From positions 1 to 17,785 of the forward strand of contig DEBD01000008.1 of assembly GCA_002348385.1 (NCBI GenBank): DNA of 17,785 nt, given 5' to 3'. Under the pieces are notes generated by a model. That model was not told where the DNA came from. It saw only the letters and a list, made by a program, of their open reading frames with translations, and did no database searches. The translations under genes were made by a program, and so were the position numbers. The stretch comes from Gammaproteobacteria bacterium UBA2965. GTDB taxonomy: Bacteria; Pseudomonadota; Gammaproteobacteria; Pseudomonadales; Azotimanducaceae. Positions 1 to 9,511 of the stretch are shown in pieces (positions within the stretch are counted from its first letter, which is position 1; each line of letters starts with the position of its first letter).

Positions 1-174
1 CAAGCCATGCAGGTTGAGCATCACCAGGGTTGGGTTTGCCTGGGGCGACGCAACCCACTGGTACGCCTCGAGCGATACCACCGCAGGCCGAACGAAATCG
101 GCTCGAATATCAGGTATTTGCGCATACAATCGATGACTTCCAATCGTTGGACAAAACTGTTGCCATGTCCGCAT
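1..174 (-). CDS. 5' part of a gene running off the left edge, possible alpha/beta hydrolase
   Basis: On the minus strand an ATG at 174-172 opens a frame that stays open for exactly 58 codons to the window edge, with no stop seen. The translation reads like real protein (for example IPDIRADFVRPAVVSLEAYQW at residues 20-40), and ends with a hydrophobic strand followed by HGL (PTLVMLNLHGL at about 48-58). A beta-strand followed by an H-G turn is the usual place of the oxyanion-hole region in alpha/beta-hydrolase enzymes, so a hydrolase is a reasonable guess, but too little is visible to name the family. No convincing Shine-Dalgarno sequence precedes the ATG. It diverges from the CYTH-CHAD gene with only 20 bp between the two start codons, so promoters of each gene must overlap the other's 5' end. 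The coding call is moderately secure; the function is weak. Confidence 0.5.
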   Translation of the reverse strand, partial: MRTWQQFCPTIGSHRLYAQIPDIRADFVRPAVVSLEAYQWVASPQANPTLVMLNLHGL

Positions 175-194
175 CGCAACGCCCAGCAAGGCAC

Positions 195-1745
195 ATGAAA
201 GAGCTCGAGGCCAAATTCCTGATCAGCGCTGGAAAGCGCCCGACACGAGTGCTGCGCCGGGTGCTTCAGGAGCTGAGCTGGGCCGGGTATCTGACCCATC
301 CGCGGGGCACCCGCGAGATCGCAGACGTGTATTCCGACAGCGCGGACTGGCACCTGCACAAGGCGGGCTGGACCTACCGGGTGCGCCACAGCAAGGGTCG
401 CCGAACGGTCACCCTCAAGCAGCTCTCCCACCAGCGAAGCAACATCTTCGAACGCCGCGAGCTGGAACAGCTGCTGCCACCTGGCGAGGATGACCACGCC
501 CTGCCGCCCGGCGACGTGGCCGAGCTGCTGGCGAGCACCTTGCCCAAGGGCACGCCGCTGTGTGCGCTGTTTGAGCAACGCACGGCGCGCCAACGCTACA
601 ACCTCAGCCACCCCAATCACCCCCACGCTCTGATCGAGCTGTCTCTCGATCAGGTACTCGTGCAGTCATCGCCACCTACCAACTACGCGGAAATTGAGTT
701 CGAATTGCGGGATGGGCCGCCGGAGGCACTGAAAGATCTGGCCGGCGTCATGGAGCAGCAACCGGATCTGGTGCCCGCACGGGTGGGCAAATATCAGCGC
801 GGGCTTCTGGCCGCAGGTTTGAGCGTGCCGGAAAGCGATGTGTGGCAAGCGGCACCAAAGGATGTCTACGCCAAATGGGTGGAGGTGGCGATCTCGCACC
901 TGAGCCTGCAGCGTGCGCGCCTTAAGCAGCACGAACCCTCCGCCTGGGAGGCCGTGCACCCCGGAGGCGTTCACCAGATGCGGGTGACCACGCGGCGCAT
1001 CCGGGCGGGACTTGCCGCATTTGCCAACGTACTACCCCAAAAGTCCGCCGCGCGGTTGAAAGACGACGTGCGCTGGCTCACCAGCGCGCTGGGCCCGGTG
1101 CGAGATCTCGACGTGCAGTTGGAGAACCTGCACAATTATCGACACCTACTGACCACCGCCCAGGGGCCGGCGCTCAACCGCTACCAGCGGCACCTGGAGC
1201 AGCGGCACCGCAAGGCCCACCAGGCATTGGTGTGTGAGCTGGCAAGCGACCGATTCGCCACGCTGGACGCGCATTTTGAGCGGGTGCTGGAGAAAGCGTC
1301 GCGCCGAGCATCGCAGCAACGGGGAATTTCGATTCAGCAGGCTGCCTCCGATCAGGTGCTGCCCCTGCTGGAGTCGGTGCTCAAGAAAGGCCGCACGATC
1401 AAGAAGTCGAGCCCTGCGGAGAAGCTGCACAAGCTGCGCATCGAGCTCAAACGGCTGCGCTACCAGCTGGAATACCTCATCGATTCCTGCGGCAAGCCGG
1501 CACGGCGCAGCCACAAAGAGCTGAGTCGGCTACAGAACGTGCTGGGCAGTTATCAGGATGCCATGGTGGCCATGGAGCAGCTGGAACACTACTGCCACCA
1601 CACCAATCTGGACCGGGTGGAACGGCGCACGTTCAACGAGCTCATGGCGTGGGAGCGCGAACGCGGCGAGCGCTACCGGCGCAAGTTCCCCAAACGCTGG
1701 GCTCGCTTCGAAAACGTGGCGGGGTCCCTGCTGCAGGTACTGTGA
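195..1745 (+). CDS. CYTH-CHAD domain protein, probable inorganic triphosphatase (YgiF-like)
   Basis: This 516-residue protein joins an N-terminal CYTH domain to a C-terminal CHAD domain, the architecture of E. coli YgiF, a cytoplasmic metal-dependent tripolyphosphatase. The CYTH signature ExExK is at residues 3-7 (E3, E5, K7), followed by the basic strands YRVRHSKGRRTVTLKQ at about 61-76 that form the triphosphate tunnel in this family. The CHAD domain (about residue 230 to the end) carries two conserved helices with histidine and many arginines/lysines: H260-QMRVTTRRIRA and H412-KLRIELKRLR. CHAD domains are known to bind polyphosphate. The frame is open upstream to 30, but I chose the ATG at 195 because ExExK normally lies at the very N-terminus, AAGG is just upstream, and the divergent gene begins at 174. 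It is somewhat longer than YgiF (about 430 residues). Catalysis is inferred from the family. Confidence 0.9.
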   Translation: MKELEAKFLISAGKRPTRVLRRVLQELSWAGYLTHPRGTREIADVYSDSADWHLHKAGWTYRVRHSKGRRTVTLKQLSHQRSNIFERRELEQLLPPGEDDHALPPGDVAELLASTLPKGTPLCALFEQRTARQRYNLSHPNHPHALIELSLDQVLVQSSPPTNYAEIEFELRDGPPEALKDLAGVMEQQPDLVPARVGKYQRGLLAAGLSVPESDVWQAAPKDVYAKWVEVAISHLSLQRARLKQHEPSAWEAVHPGGVHQMRVTTRRIRAGLAAFANVLPQKSAARLKDDVRWLTSALGPVRDLDVQLENLHNYRHLLTTAQGPALNRYQRHLEQRHRKAHQALVCELASDRFATLDAHFERVLEKASRRASQQRGISIQQAASDQVLPLLESVLKKGRTIKKSSPAEKLHKLRIELKRLRYQLEYLIDSCGKPARRSHKELSRLQNVLGSYQDAMVAMEQLEHYCHHTNLDRVERRTFNELMAWERERGERYRRKFPKRWARFENVAGSLLQVL

Positions 1746-1751
1746 GTGCGG

Positions 1752-1782
1752 CCGGAGCGCGCGTAGAGGGCCCCCGCGCCGG
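1752..1782. terminator. weak hairpin after the CYTH-CHAD gene
   Basis: Just past the stop codon, CCGG-AG-CGCG at 1752-1761 can pair with CGCGCCGG at 1775-1782 with a 2-nt bulge. There is no T-run on either side, so this is only a possible stop signal between two converging units. Confidence 0.25.
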
Positions 1783-1791
1783 AACTTCAGA

Positions 1792-2264
1792 TCAATTGAG
1801 CGGCCCTGGCTTGAACGGTGCGCCCAGCAGATAGCCGCCCACAAAGCCGTAGTGCGAACGACGCCCCTGCGAGCGCTGGGTGACCACCTTCATGTCCTGA
1901 AAGCGACGCTGCAGCGGGTTCGCGTGGTAGATCCCGCTGGATTCAGCCACCTAGTAAGCAATGTCCAGGCTAGCGGCTGCCTCGCGAATCACGCGCGTAC
2001 CCGCCATGCGCAGCTCGATGCGCGCATCATTGCTGTTGCCCTGGGCAACTCCGGCGAGATCCAGCCCACGCACGGTTTCGCAATAAACTCCGGCAGGGGC
2101 AATTCCAAACCACCCAGATCAAGGGGAATCAGCGCACGGAGCAAGCCGGCCGCCTGCAGCTGGGCAACCGTCTCATCGGGCAGCTTGCGCTGCGTGTCGA
2201 TCTCATCCGCCGCATTGGCCACTTGCTCGATGAGGGCCAGGGTGAGCGGGGCGGCAACGGTCAT
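1792..2264 (-). pseudogene. acyl-CoA dehydrogenase-family pseudogene with central deletion
   Basis: An ATG at 2264-2262, overlapping the upstream transporter's stop as ATGA, starts a typical acyl-CoA dehydrogenase / flavin monooxygenase N-terminus (LPDETVAQLQAAGLLRALIP, then LGGLELPLPEFIA, to about residue 62). The sequence then jumps, in another frame, to the C-terminal end of the same family: AGVAQGNSNDARIELRMAGT, then REAAASLDIAY, an in-frame TAG at 1953-1951, then SSGIYHANPLQRRFQDMKVV and a short tail ending in TGA at 1794-1792. Intact members are near 390 residues; only about 60 N-terminal and 90 C-terminal residues remain, so roughly 230 central residues, including most of the flavin- and substrate-binding core, are missing. 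One frame change and one nonsense codon add to the decay. The C-terminal part resembles the type-2 (HsaA/DszC-like) branch. This remnant fills the stretch between the CYTH-CHAD gene and the transporter; no other gene is seen there. Confidence 0.85.
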
Positions 2265-3583
2265 GTCAGCTCGCGTACGATCTGCTGATGAGTGGCACGG
2301 TCCAGGGTGTAACTGCGGGCCGCAATGATCATCACCAGCATGAGCGATGCAGGCACCAGCGTGAGCAGGTTGTGGATGGCGCGCAGCGACTGCTCGGACT
2401 GCTCCGCGTTGGCCACGTAGCCCACCAGCGCCAACGCGCCGGCCACACCGGCGCCGCCCAGGGCTTTGGCAAGCTTCTGAAAGAAGCTGGAGAAAGCAAA
2501 TATAGCGCCATCCGCGCGCAGCCCCAGCTTCCACTGGGCGTACTCGACGGTGTCGGGGATCATGGCCCAACCCAGCACGGCAATGGGCGTTCCGCCCAAA
2601 GCGGTAATGCACGACCAGAAGAACACCCATCCGATATCTTCATAGGGCGTGAAATACAGGCCCAGGGAGCCAACGATGGTTACCAAGGCGCCCGTGATAA
2701 TGCCGCCGGACTTGCTCATGCGTTGCGACAGCTTGGGCACGGCCACCAGGCCCAGCATCATCACCGGCATGGTGATTCCAAAGAACCACGCCACCAGGTC
2801 CTCGCGCCCCAGGTTGTACTTGAAGTAATACAGGGTCACCGTTTGGCGCACCGTGAACGACAGCATGCCCACCGTGAACATGACCATAACGATCAACAGC
2901 GGCGGGTTGAAAAACACCGCCCTCAGGCTGTCGCTAAGCGCCAGGTTCTGCGACGGCGGGGGCGCCACCTGCTCTTGCGTGTGGCGAAACGTCACCCACA
3001 GCAGGGCAGTTGCCACCAGCGCATAGATCATCAGTGCCGTACGGAACCCTTCCGCCTCGGTCTCGAACAAACCAACCAACGGCAACATGCCAACAGAGAT
3101 GATGTAACCACCGGCAAAGGCGAACCCCATTCGAATGGTGGACAGCAGCGTGCGCTCGTCCGAATCCACCGTCATTGCCGCACTCAACGTGGAGTAGGGA
3201 ATAGACACCACGGTATAGGCGATGCCGAACAGCACATAGGTAACGTAGGCCCACACCAGCTTGCCCGTCTCGCCCAGATCCGGCGTGGTAAAGGTCAGAA
3301 TGGCGATGATGCCCAGCGGCACCGCGCCGTATCTTATGTGCGGTCGCAGGCGGCCCCAGCGACTCTTGGTTCGTTCCGCGATGAGCCCCATGAGCGGGTC
3401 GGTGACTGCGTCCACGATGCGCGCCACCAGAAACACACCACCCGCCGCCACCGCACTCAACCCATAGACATCGGTGTAGAAATACAACAGGTACGTCATG
3501 GCGGAGATGAAGTACAGGTTGATGCCCAGGTCCCCCACCCCATACGCCATGCGCTGCCGTAAGGTGAGTTGGTGGGTATCCAT
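2261..3583 (-). CDS. GPH-family (MelB-like) cation symporter, MFS superfamily
   Basis: This 440-residue integral membrane protein has about 12 hydrophobic segments. It carries the signature of glycoside-pentoside-hexuronide:cation symporters: YGVGDLG at 14-20, DAVTDPLMG at 58-66 and RTKSRWGRLRP at 71-81. D18, D58 and D62 sit where MelB has its cation- and sugar-site acidic residues. GPH proteins import sugars or related small molecules with H+ or Na+. Relatives next to CoA-transferase and acyl-CoA dehydrogenase genes may instead carry organic acids or polycyclic compounds, which I think likelier here; that is inference from context. An in-frame TTG lies 12 bases upstream at 3595, but the ATG at 3583 is the more ordinary start; neither has a clear Shine-Dalgarno. 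The gene follows the CoA transferase by 17 bp, and its TGA overlaps the ATG of the pseudogene by 4 bp, so all three form one transcription unit. Confidence 0.85.
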   Translation of the reverse strand: MDTHQLTLRQRMAYGVGDLGINLYFISAMTYLLYFYTDVYGLSAVAAGGVFLVARIVDAVTDPLMGLIAERTKSRWGRLRPHIRYGAVPLGIIAILTFTTPDLGETGKLVWAYVTYVLFGIAYTVVSIPYSTLSAAMTVDSDERTLLSTIRMGFAFAGGYIISVGMLPLVGLFETEAEGFRTALMIYALVATALLWVTFRHTQEQVAPPPSQNLALSDSLRAVFFNPPLLIVMVMFTVGMLSFTVRQTVTLYYFKYNLGREDLVAWFFGITMPVMMLGLVAVPKLSQRMSKSGGIITGALVTIVGSLGLYFTPYEDIGWVFFWSCITALGGTPIAVLGWAMIPDTVEYAQWKLGLRADGAIFAFSSFFQKLAKALGGAGVAGALALVGYVANAEQSEQSLRAIHNLLTLVPASLMLVMIIAARSYTLDRATHQQIVRELT

Positions 3584-3600
3584 TGTGGGAGACAAGTGGC

Positions 3601-4770
3601 CTAGATGGCGCCAGCAGTCTTCAGTGCTTCAATACGCTCAACAGTGATTCCGAATTCCGCCAGCACCACGTCGGAGTCGCAACCCGGGTCCGGCGCCGCA
3701 CGTTTGAACGCCTCCGCATGGGGAAAGCGCGACAGGTTGATGGGTGAGCGCACCAGGCTGAGGTCGCCAAGCTCCTCGTGCGGTGCGGGTTTGACCATGC
3801 CCAGATGGCGCACCTGGGCGTCATCGAAACCCTGCTTGACGGTATTAATGGGGCCGCACGGCACGCCTTTTGCGTTCAGCTTCTCCACCAGTTCGGCAAC
3901 CGTGTATTGGCTCGTCAGCTTAGAGATGTCTTCTTTCAACGCAGCTTTACGCTCGCGGCGCTCACGCGACGTCTGATAGTCCGGATGTTCGGCCAACTCC
4001 GTGGCGTCCAGGGCCAGACAAAAGCGCTCCCACAGACGTCGGTTGGACGCGGCGAGGTTGATCATGCCATCCGAGGCAGGAAACACGCCCATGGGGGTTT
4101 GATAAGGGTGATCGTTGCCCTGCTGCCCGGGCACCTCCCCGGTCATGGTGTAACGCGCACCCTGAAAGTCGAGCTTGCTCATCATGGCTTCCAGGAGCGA
4201 CGTGTGCACCCACTGGCCTTCACCCGTGCGCTCACGGTGCAGCAGCGCCAGTAGAATCCCCTGCCCCAGAAACATACCGGCGGACGTGTCGCTGACAGCA
4301 ATGCCCACGCGCATGGGCCCGCTTCCGGGCTCGCCGGTTATGGACATGAGGCCGCTCATGCCCTGCACGATCTGATCAACGCCGCCGCGCTCCGCATAGG
4401 GACCGTCCTGGCCGAAGCCCGAGATGCTGGCGTATATGAGCCCCGGGTTCACTGCCTTGAGCGTGTCGTAATCCACCCCCAACCGATGCTTAACGTCGGC
4501 TTTGAAGTTCTCCACCACCACGTCCACCTGGGCGGCCAGCTCCAGGAAAACGGCGTGGCCGTCTGAGTGCTTGAGGTCGATGGTGAGACTGCGCTTATTG
4601 CGATGCAGGTTCTGCTCGTCGGGCCCATGACGCGAGCCGGTCACTGACTGACCCCCGGGGGGTTCAACCTTGATGACATCTGCGCCCCAGTCAGCTAACA
4701 ACCGCACTGCAGTTGGGCCAGCGCGGGCAATGGTGAGATCCAGAACCCGAATATGTGAAAGTGGCAACAT
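3601..4770 (-). CDS. class III CoA transferase (CaiB/BaiF/Frc family)
   Basis: This 389-residue protein belongs to the formyl-CoA transferase / CaiB family, which moves CoA between carboxylic acids through an aspartyl-CoA thioester. It begins with the family's IRVLDLTIARAGPTAVRLLA at residues 7-26, then ADWGADVIKVEPPGG at about 26-40 and the NLHRNKRSLTIDLK block at 54-67. The likely catalytic aspartate is D161 in AVSDTSAG, corresponding to Asp169 of Oxalobacter Frc; DGPYAERGGVDQIVQGMSGL (122-141) is typical for the fold. Upstream in-frame TTG at 4824 would add 18 residues unlike the family, so I start at the ATG at 4770, which is preceded by AAGGA with rather tight spacing. It is the first gene of the unit that continues with the symporter, and is divergent from the carboxylesterase. 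The acid it activates is unknown. Confidence 0.9.
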   Translation of the reverse strand: MLPLSHIRVLDLTIARAGPTAVRLLADWGADVIKVEPPGGQSVTGSRHGPDEQNLHRNKRSLTIDLKHSDGHAVFLELAAQVDVVVENFKADVKHRLGVDYDTLKAVNPGLIYASISGFGQDGPYAERGGVDQIVQGMSGLMSITGEPGSGPMRVGIAVSDTSAGMFLGQGILLALLHRERTGEGQWVHTSLLEAMMSKLDFQGARYTMTGEVPGQQGNDHPYQTPMGVFPASDGMINLAASNRRLWERFCLALDATELAEHPDYQTSRERRERKAALKEDISKLTSQYTVAELVEKLNAKGVPCGPINTVKQGFDDAQVRHLGMVKPAPHEELGDLSLVRSPINLSRFPHAEAFKRAAPDPGCDSDVVLAEFGITVERIEALKTAGAI

Positions 4771-4806
4771 GATCCTTGCGATTCTCGCACATCGCCGGGT
4801 CTTGTC

Positions 4807-4812
4807 TACAAT
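4807..4812 (+). promoter_or_regulatory. candidate -10 element for the carboxylesterase
   Basis: TACAAT (5 of 6 matches to the sigma-70 -10 box) lies 31 bp before the GTG start, inside the 73-bp gap between the divergent CoA transferase and esterase. The best -35 at 17-bp spacing is poor (CTCGCA at 4784-4789), so an activator or a different start point is possible. Confidence 0.35.
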
Positions 4813-4843
4813 GGCCGGAAACAATGCTTAAGGGAACCACCGC

Positions 4844-6717
<1,874 letters not shown>

Positions 6718-6721
<4 letters not shown>

Positions 6722-7317
6722 TTGTCCCCGCCAGCGCTACCCCATTCTCCCACCCGGCTGGCGAGCCAGCGGGGAAAGCCCTCCCCGCCCGCCGCATCTG
6801 TGCCAACCAGTTCCGCCAGCTGATCACCCGCCACGCCGAGCCCGATGGCGGCGGAAATCACCAGCGTGATGATGTGGCGTGCAAGTTCCATGTCCTGCCC
6901 GGGTAGCTGTTCGGTACAGGCCAACACCAGAGCATCGAACAACCCGCGCATGGCCTCCGACGGCGGTTCGCGGTTGCCATGCTCGATGGCCAGCCAGGCC
7001 AGCAGCTTGGCGTGGCCGCCCGTGGAAAACACCGAAAACAGCTTCTCAAAAAGCCCGTCGAGGCTTTCGTTGCCCGACAGGGTCTCCACTGCATCCTGCA
7101 CCAGCAGGGCGGTCATGCGCTCCACAAGTGCCTGGCGCATGCCTTCGCTGCTGCCGAAATGGTGGATGAGGGTGGCGTGTGAGATGCCTACCTCCTCGGC
7201 CACACCGACGATGTTCAGGCCCTCGAGGCCGTAGCGTTGCAGCCGACTCGCCGCCACCTGCAGCACTTGCTCTCTAGCCTCGGCTGCGGTGCGCCGCTTG
7301 CGTCTATTGACACTCAT
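6718..7317 (-). CDS. TetR-family transcriptional regulator
   Basis: This 199-residue protein has an N-terminal TetR helix-turn-helix at about residues 13-60: REQVLQVAASRLQRYGLEGL followed by the recognition part VAEEVGISHATLIHHFGSSE. The rest is a helical ligand-binding/dimerisation domain that gives no clue to the ligand. The ATG at 7317 starts directly at the divergent coq4 promoter; the -35 box of coq4 overlaps the first codons of tetR. The regulator is therefore well placed to control coq4 and the acyl-CoA dehydrogenase behind it, and itself. TetR proteins in such settings often repress and respond to acyl-CoAs or related lipophilic compounds, which is an inference here. Its 3' end overlaps the convergent carboxylesterase by 4 bp. 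Confidence 0.9.
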
Positions 7318-7334
7318 GTCGATAACGGTAGGAT
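7307..7334 (+). promoter_or_regulatory. sigma-70-type promoter for the coq4-like gene
   Basis: A perfect TTGACA at 7307-7312 is followed, after 16 bp, by TAGGAT at 7329-7334 (4 of 6). Transcription would start near 7341, giving a leader of about 25 nt before the GTG at 7367. The element overlaps the 5' end of the divergent tetR gene, so a TetR dimer bound here could block both directions. No strong operator palindrome was found by eye; GATATC at 7332-7337 is the only short one. Confidence 0.55.
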
Positions 7335-7366
7335 ATCACTGGCCTTGAAGCACAGGATGACAGCTC

Positions 7367-8089
7367 GTGCCAGCGAATACTAACGCAGCCCCCGACCCGC
7401 AACGGATGCAGCCAAGAGCAGCCTGGCAGGCGATTAAAGCGCTCATCAACGACCCGGAGGACACGGCCCAGGTATTCACCATTATCCGCGCCATGTCCGG
7501 GCCGGCACTACGGCGTGGCTACGAGCGCTTTCGCCTCACCGACACCGGTCGCAAGATTCTCGAACACGACATCGACCTGGTCGATACCCTGCGCAACCGC
7601 GACGCGCTGCGCGCCATGCCACCCGGCAGCTTCGGCCGCGCCTACCTGGCCTTCGTGGAGCGCGAGGATCTCAGCGCCGACGGCCTGGTGGAAGCTAGCG
7701 AAGTCGAGCAGGAAAGCTACCTGAGCGACCAGCACGCCCGCTATGGCAAACGGCTGCGCGATCAACACGACCTGTGGCACGTGCTGACCGACTACGGCCG
7801 TGACGAGTTGGGTGAGCTGTGCCTGTTGGCGTTCACCTACGCACAGACGCGCAACCGCGGCATCGGTCTAATCGTGCTGGTGGGTATCGTCAAATTTATA
7901 CAGGCCGCCGGCACCGGGGTCGTTCGCGCTGCCCGGCGCGGCTACCGCGATGGGCGGGCGGCAGCCTGGCTGCCACAGCAGGATTGGGAAGCGCTACTGC
8001 AGCGGCCCCTTGAAGACGTGCGTCACGAGCTGGGAATCGGGGAGCCGCTGGCCTACCGGTCTCTGCGCCAAACGCTGGCTACTGCCTGA
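7367..8089 (+). CDS. Coq4 family protein (ubiquinone biosynthesis COQ4 homologue)
   Basis: This 240-residue protein matches the COQ4 family. The diagnostic metal-binding motif HDxxHx(11)E is complete: H134, D135, H138 and E150 within RDQHDLWHVLTDYGRDELGE. Other family traits are the N-terminal helix with GYERFRLTDTGRKIL at about 51-65, LPPGSFG-like MPPGSFGRAY at 84-93 and the C-terminal RGYRDGRAAAWLPQQDWEAL. In mitochondria COQ4 acts in the CoQ complex, and human COQ4 has been linked to oxidative decarboxylation of the ring. Bacteria with a canonical ubi pathway do not require it, so its role here is open. It starts with GTG at 7367, with AGGA at 7354-7357; the first in-frame ATG is at 7406. 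It is divergent from tetR and 60 bp ahead of an acyl-CoA dehydrogenase, with which it is probably co-transcribed. Confidence 0.88.
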   Translation: MPANTNAAPDPQRMQPRAAWQAIKALINDPEDTAQVFTIIRAMSGPALRRGYERFRLTDTGRKILEHDIDLVDTLRNRDALRAMPPGSFGRAYLAFVEREDLSADGLVEASEVEQESYLSDQHARYGKRLRDQHDLWHVLTDYGRDELGELCLLAFTYAQTRNRGIGLIVLVGIVKFIQAAGTGVVRAARRGYRDGRAAAWLPQQDWEALLQRPLEDVRHELGIGEPLAYRSLRQTLATA

Positions 8090-8124
8090 TCCCAACCGCA
8101 AACCAGTGGCCCATGGTAAGCTCG

Positions 8125-8140
8125 CTCCCTTTAGTGGGAG
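8125..8140 (+). promoter_or_regulatory. small hairpin covering the Shine-Dalgarno of the acyl-CoA dehydrogenase
   Basis: CTCCC at 8125-8129 can pair with GGGAG at 8136-8140 around a 6-nt loop. The right arm is the ribosome-binding site of the next gene, so folding could lower its translation relative to coq4. The stem is only 5 bp. Confidence 0.3.
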
Positions 8141-8149
8141 GGCAACAAC

Positions 8150-9442
8150 ATGGCATGGGATTTCGAAACCGACCCTGAATTTCAGCGCGACCTGGACTGG
8201 ATGGACGAGTTCGTGCGCGAAGAGATCGAGCCGCTGGATTTCATCCTGGGCCACCCCAACGACTTCACCGATCCCAAACGGGCCAAAATCATCCCGCCGC
8301 TGCAAGAAGAGGTAAAGAAGCGCGGATTGTGGGCCTGCCATCTGGGGCCAGACCTGGGCGGACAGGGCTACGGCCAGGTGAAACTGGGCCTCATGAACGA
8401 AATCCTCGGCCGGGCCAAGTGCGCCCCGGTGATATTCGGCTGCCAGGCGCCCGACTCCGGCAATGCGGAAATTCTCGCCCACTACGGCACCCAGGAGCAG
8501 AAAGACCGCTATCTGGAGCCGCTGCTCAACAACGAAATCTGCTCCTGTTACTCCATGACCGAGCCCCAGGGCGGCGCGGATCCCAAGGTGTTCACCTGCA
8601 GCGCCGAACTTATCGGCGATGAGTGGGTGATCAACGGTGAGAAGTGGTTTTCCTCCAACGCCCGCTACGCGTCGTTCCTCATCGTCATGGCGGTCACCGA
8701 CCCGGATGCGCCTCCCTACCAGCGCCTGTCCATGTTCATCGTGCCCATCGAAACCCCCGGCATCGAGTTCGTACGCCACACGGCGGTGGGTTACGAGTCA
8801 AAGGGCGCCCACGCCTACCTGCGCTATAACGATGTCCGCATCCCGCGCGATCACATGCTGGGCGAGCCGGGCCAGGGCTTCATCGTGTCGCAAACTCGCC
8901 TGGGGGGCGGTCGCATCCACCACGCCATGCGCACCATGGGCAAAGCCCAACGCGCCTTTGACATGATGTGCGAACGCGCACTATCCCGCGAGACACAGGG
9001 GGAGGTGCTGGCGCAGAAACAGCTGGTGCAAGCCATGATCGCGGACTCCTGGATCGACATTCAGCAGTTCCGCCTATTCGTGCTGCAGACGGCCTGGAAG
9101 ATCGACAAATACAAAAACTACAAGGAAGTGCGCGCCGACATCTCGGCAGTCAAAGCCCAGATGCCCAAGGTATATCACGACGTGTACTCGCGAGCGCTGC
9201 AGGTACACGGCTCCCTGGGGCTGTCCACCGAGATGCCTTTTGCCGCCGGGGTTCTGGATTCCTACCACATGGGCCTAGCCGATGGGCCCACCGAGGTGCA
9301 CAAGGTCACCGTGGCACGGCAGATCCTGGGGCGCTACCAGGGCACCGACGATCTCTTCCCAGACTACCACCTGGTGAAGCGGGAAGAGGCGGCGCTTGCC
9401 AAGTACGCCGACATCATCGAGCAGGAAGTAGGGAACGCCTAG
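8150..9442 (+). CDS. acyl-CoA dehydrogenase, ACAD10/11-like
   Basis: This 430-residue flavoprotein should oxidise an acyl-CoA to the 2-enoyl-CoA and pass electrons through ETF to quinone. It is full length, with an N-terminal helical domain (1-130), a beta domain with the FAD/substrate motif YSMTEPQGGAD (134-144) and NGEKWFSS (162-169), and a C-terminal helical domain with RALQVHGSLGLS (348-359). The catalytic base is probably E382 in LADGPTEVHK. Its length and the DGPTEVH form place it with ACAD10/11-type enzymes, which in animals include 4-hydroxyacyl-CoA processing members; extension to this protein is speculative. A strong Shine-Dalgarno GGGAGG at 8136-8141 sits 8 nt before the ATG. It follows the coq4-like gene by 60 bp and ends before a hairpin shared with the convergent glyoxalase gene. 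Confidence 0.92.
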   Translation: MAWDFETDPEFQRDLDWMDEFVREEIEPLDFILGHPNDFTDPKRAKIIPPLQEEVKKRGLWACHLGPDLGGQGYGQVKLGLMNEILGRAKCAPVIFGCQAPDSGNAEILAHYGTQEQKDRYLEPLLNNEICSCYSMTEPQGGADPKVFTCSAELIGDEWVINGEKWFSSNARYASFLIVMAVTDPDAPPYQRLSMFIVPIETPGIEFVRHTAVGYESKGAHAYLRYNDVRIPRDHMLGEPGQGFIVSQTRLGGGRIHHAMRTMGKAQRAFDMMCERALSRETQGEVLAQKQLVQAMIADSWIDIQQFRLFVLQTAWKIDKYKNYKEVRADISAVKAQMPKVYHDVYSRALQVHGSLGLSTEMPFAAGVLDSYHMGLADGPTEVHKVTVARQILGRYQGTDDLFPDYHLVKREEAALAKYADIIEQEVGNA

Positions 9443-9472
9443 CGCGCTCCGCGGCGGCCGGCTTTCGGGACC

Positions 9473-9501
9473 GGGAACTCGCTCGAACCGAGCGAGTTTC
9501 C
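9473..9501. terminator. hairpin between two convergent genes
   Basis: AACTCGCTC at 9476-9484 pairs perfectly with GAGCGAGTT at 9490-9498 around GAACC, and GGG/TCC extends the stem (one G-U pair) to about 12 bp. It lies between the stop codons of the acyl-CoA dehydrogenase (9442) and glyoxalase (9512). Only three T residues follow on the plus strand and there is no T-run on the minus strand, so it is a likely but unorthodox bidirectional stop. Confidence 0.55.
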
Positions 9502-9511
9502 GCCGCTACCC

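Noticed and set aside
1558..2328. Plus-strand open frame of 256 codons spanning the end of CYTH-CHAD and the pseudogene
   Set aside because: It is antisense to the dehydrogenase remnant and out of frame with CYTH-CHAD; no motif, and it crosses two unrelated loci.
1989..2630. Minus-strand 213-codon frame containing the dehydrogenase N-terminus
   Set aside because: Its first half is a shadow of the symporter in another frame; only the part from the ATG at 2264 resembles a dehydrogenase, so it is not a fusion protein.
2288..3562. Long plus-strand open frame of 424 codons opposite the symporter gene
   Set aside because: Composition is dominated by His, Gln, Arg and Gly, with no domain; it is the antisense shadow of the GPH symporter, which has clear family motifs.
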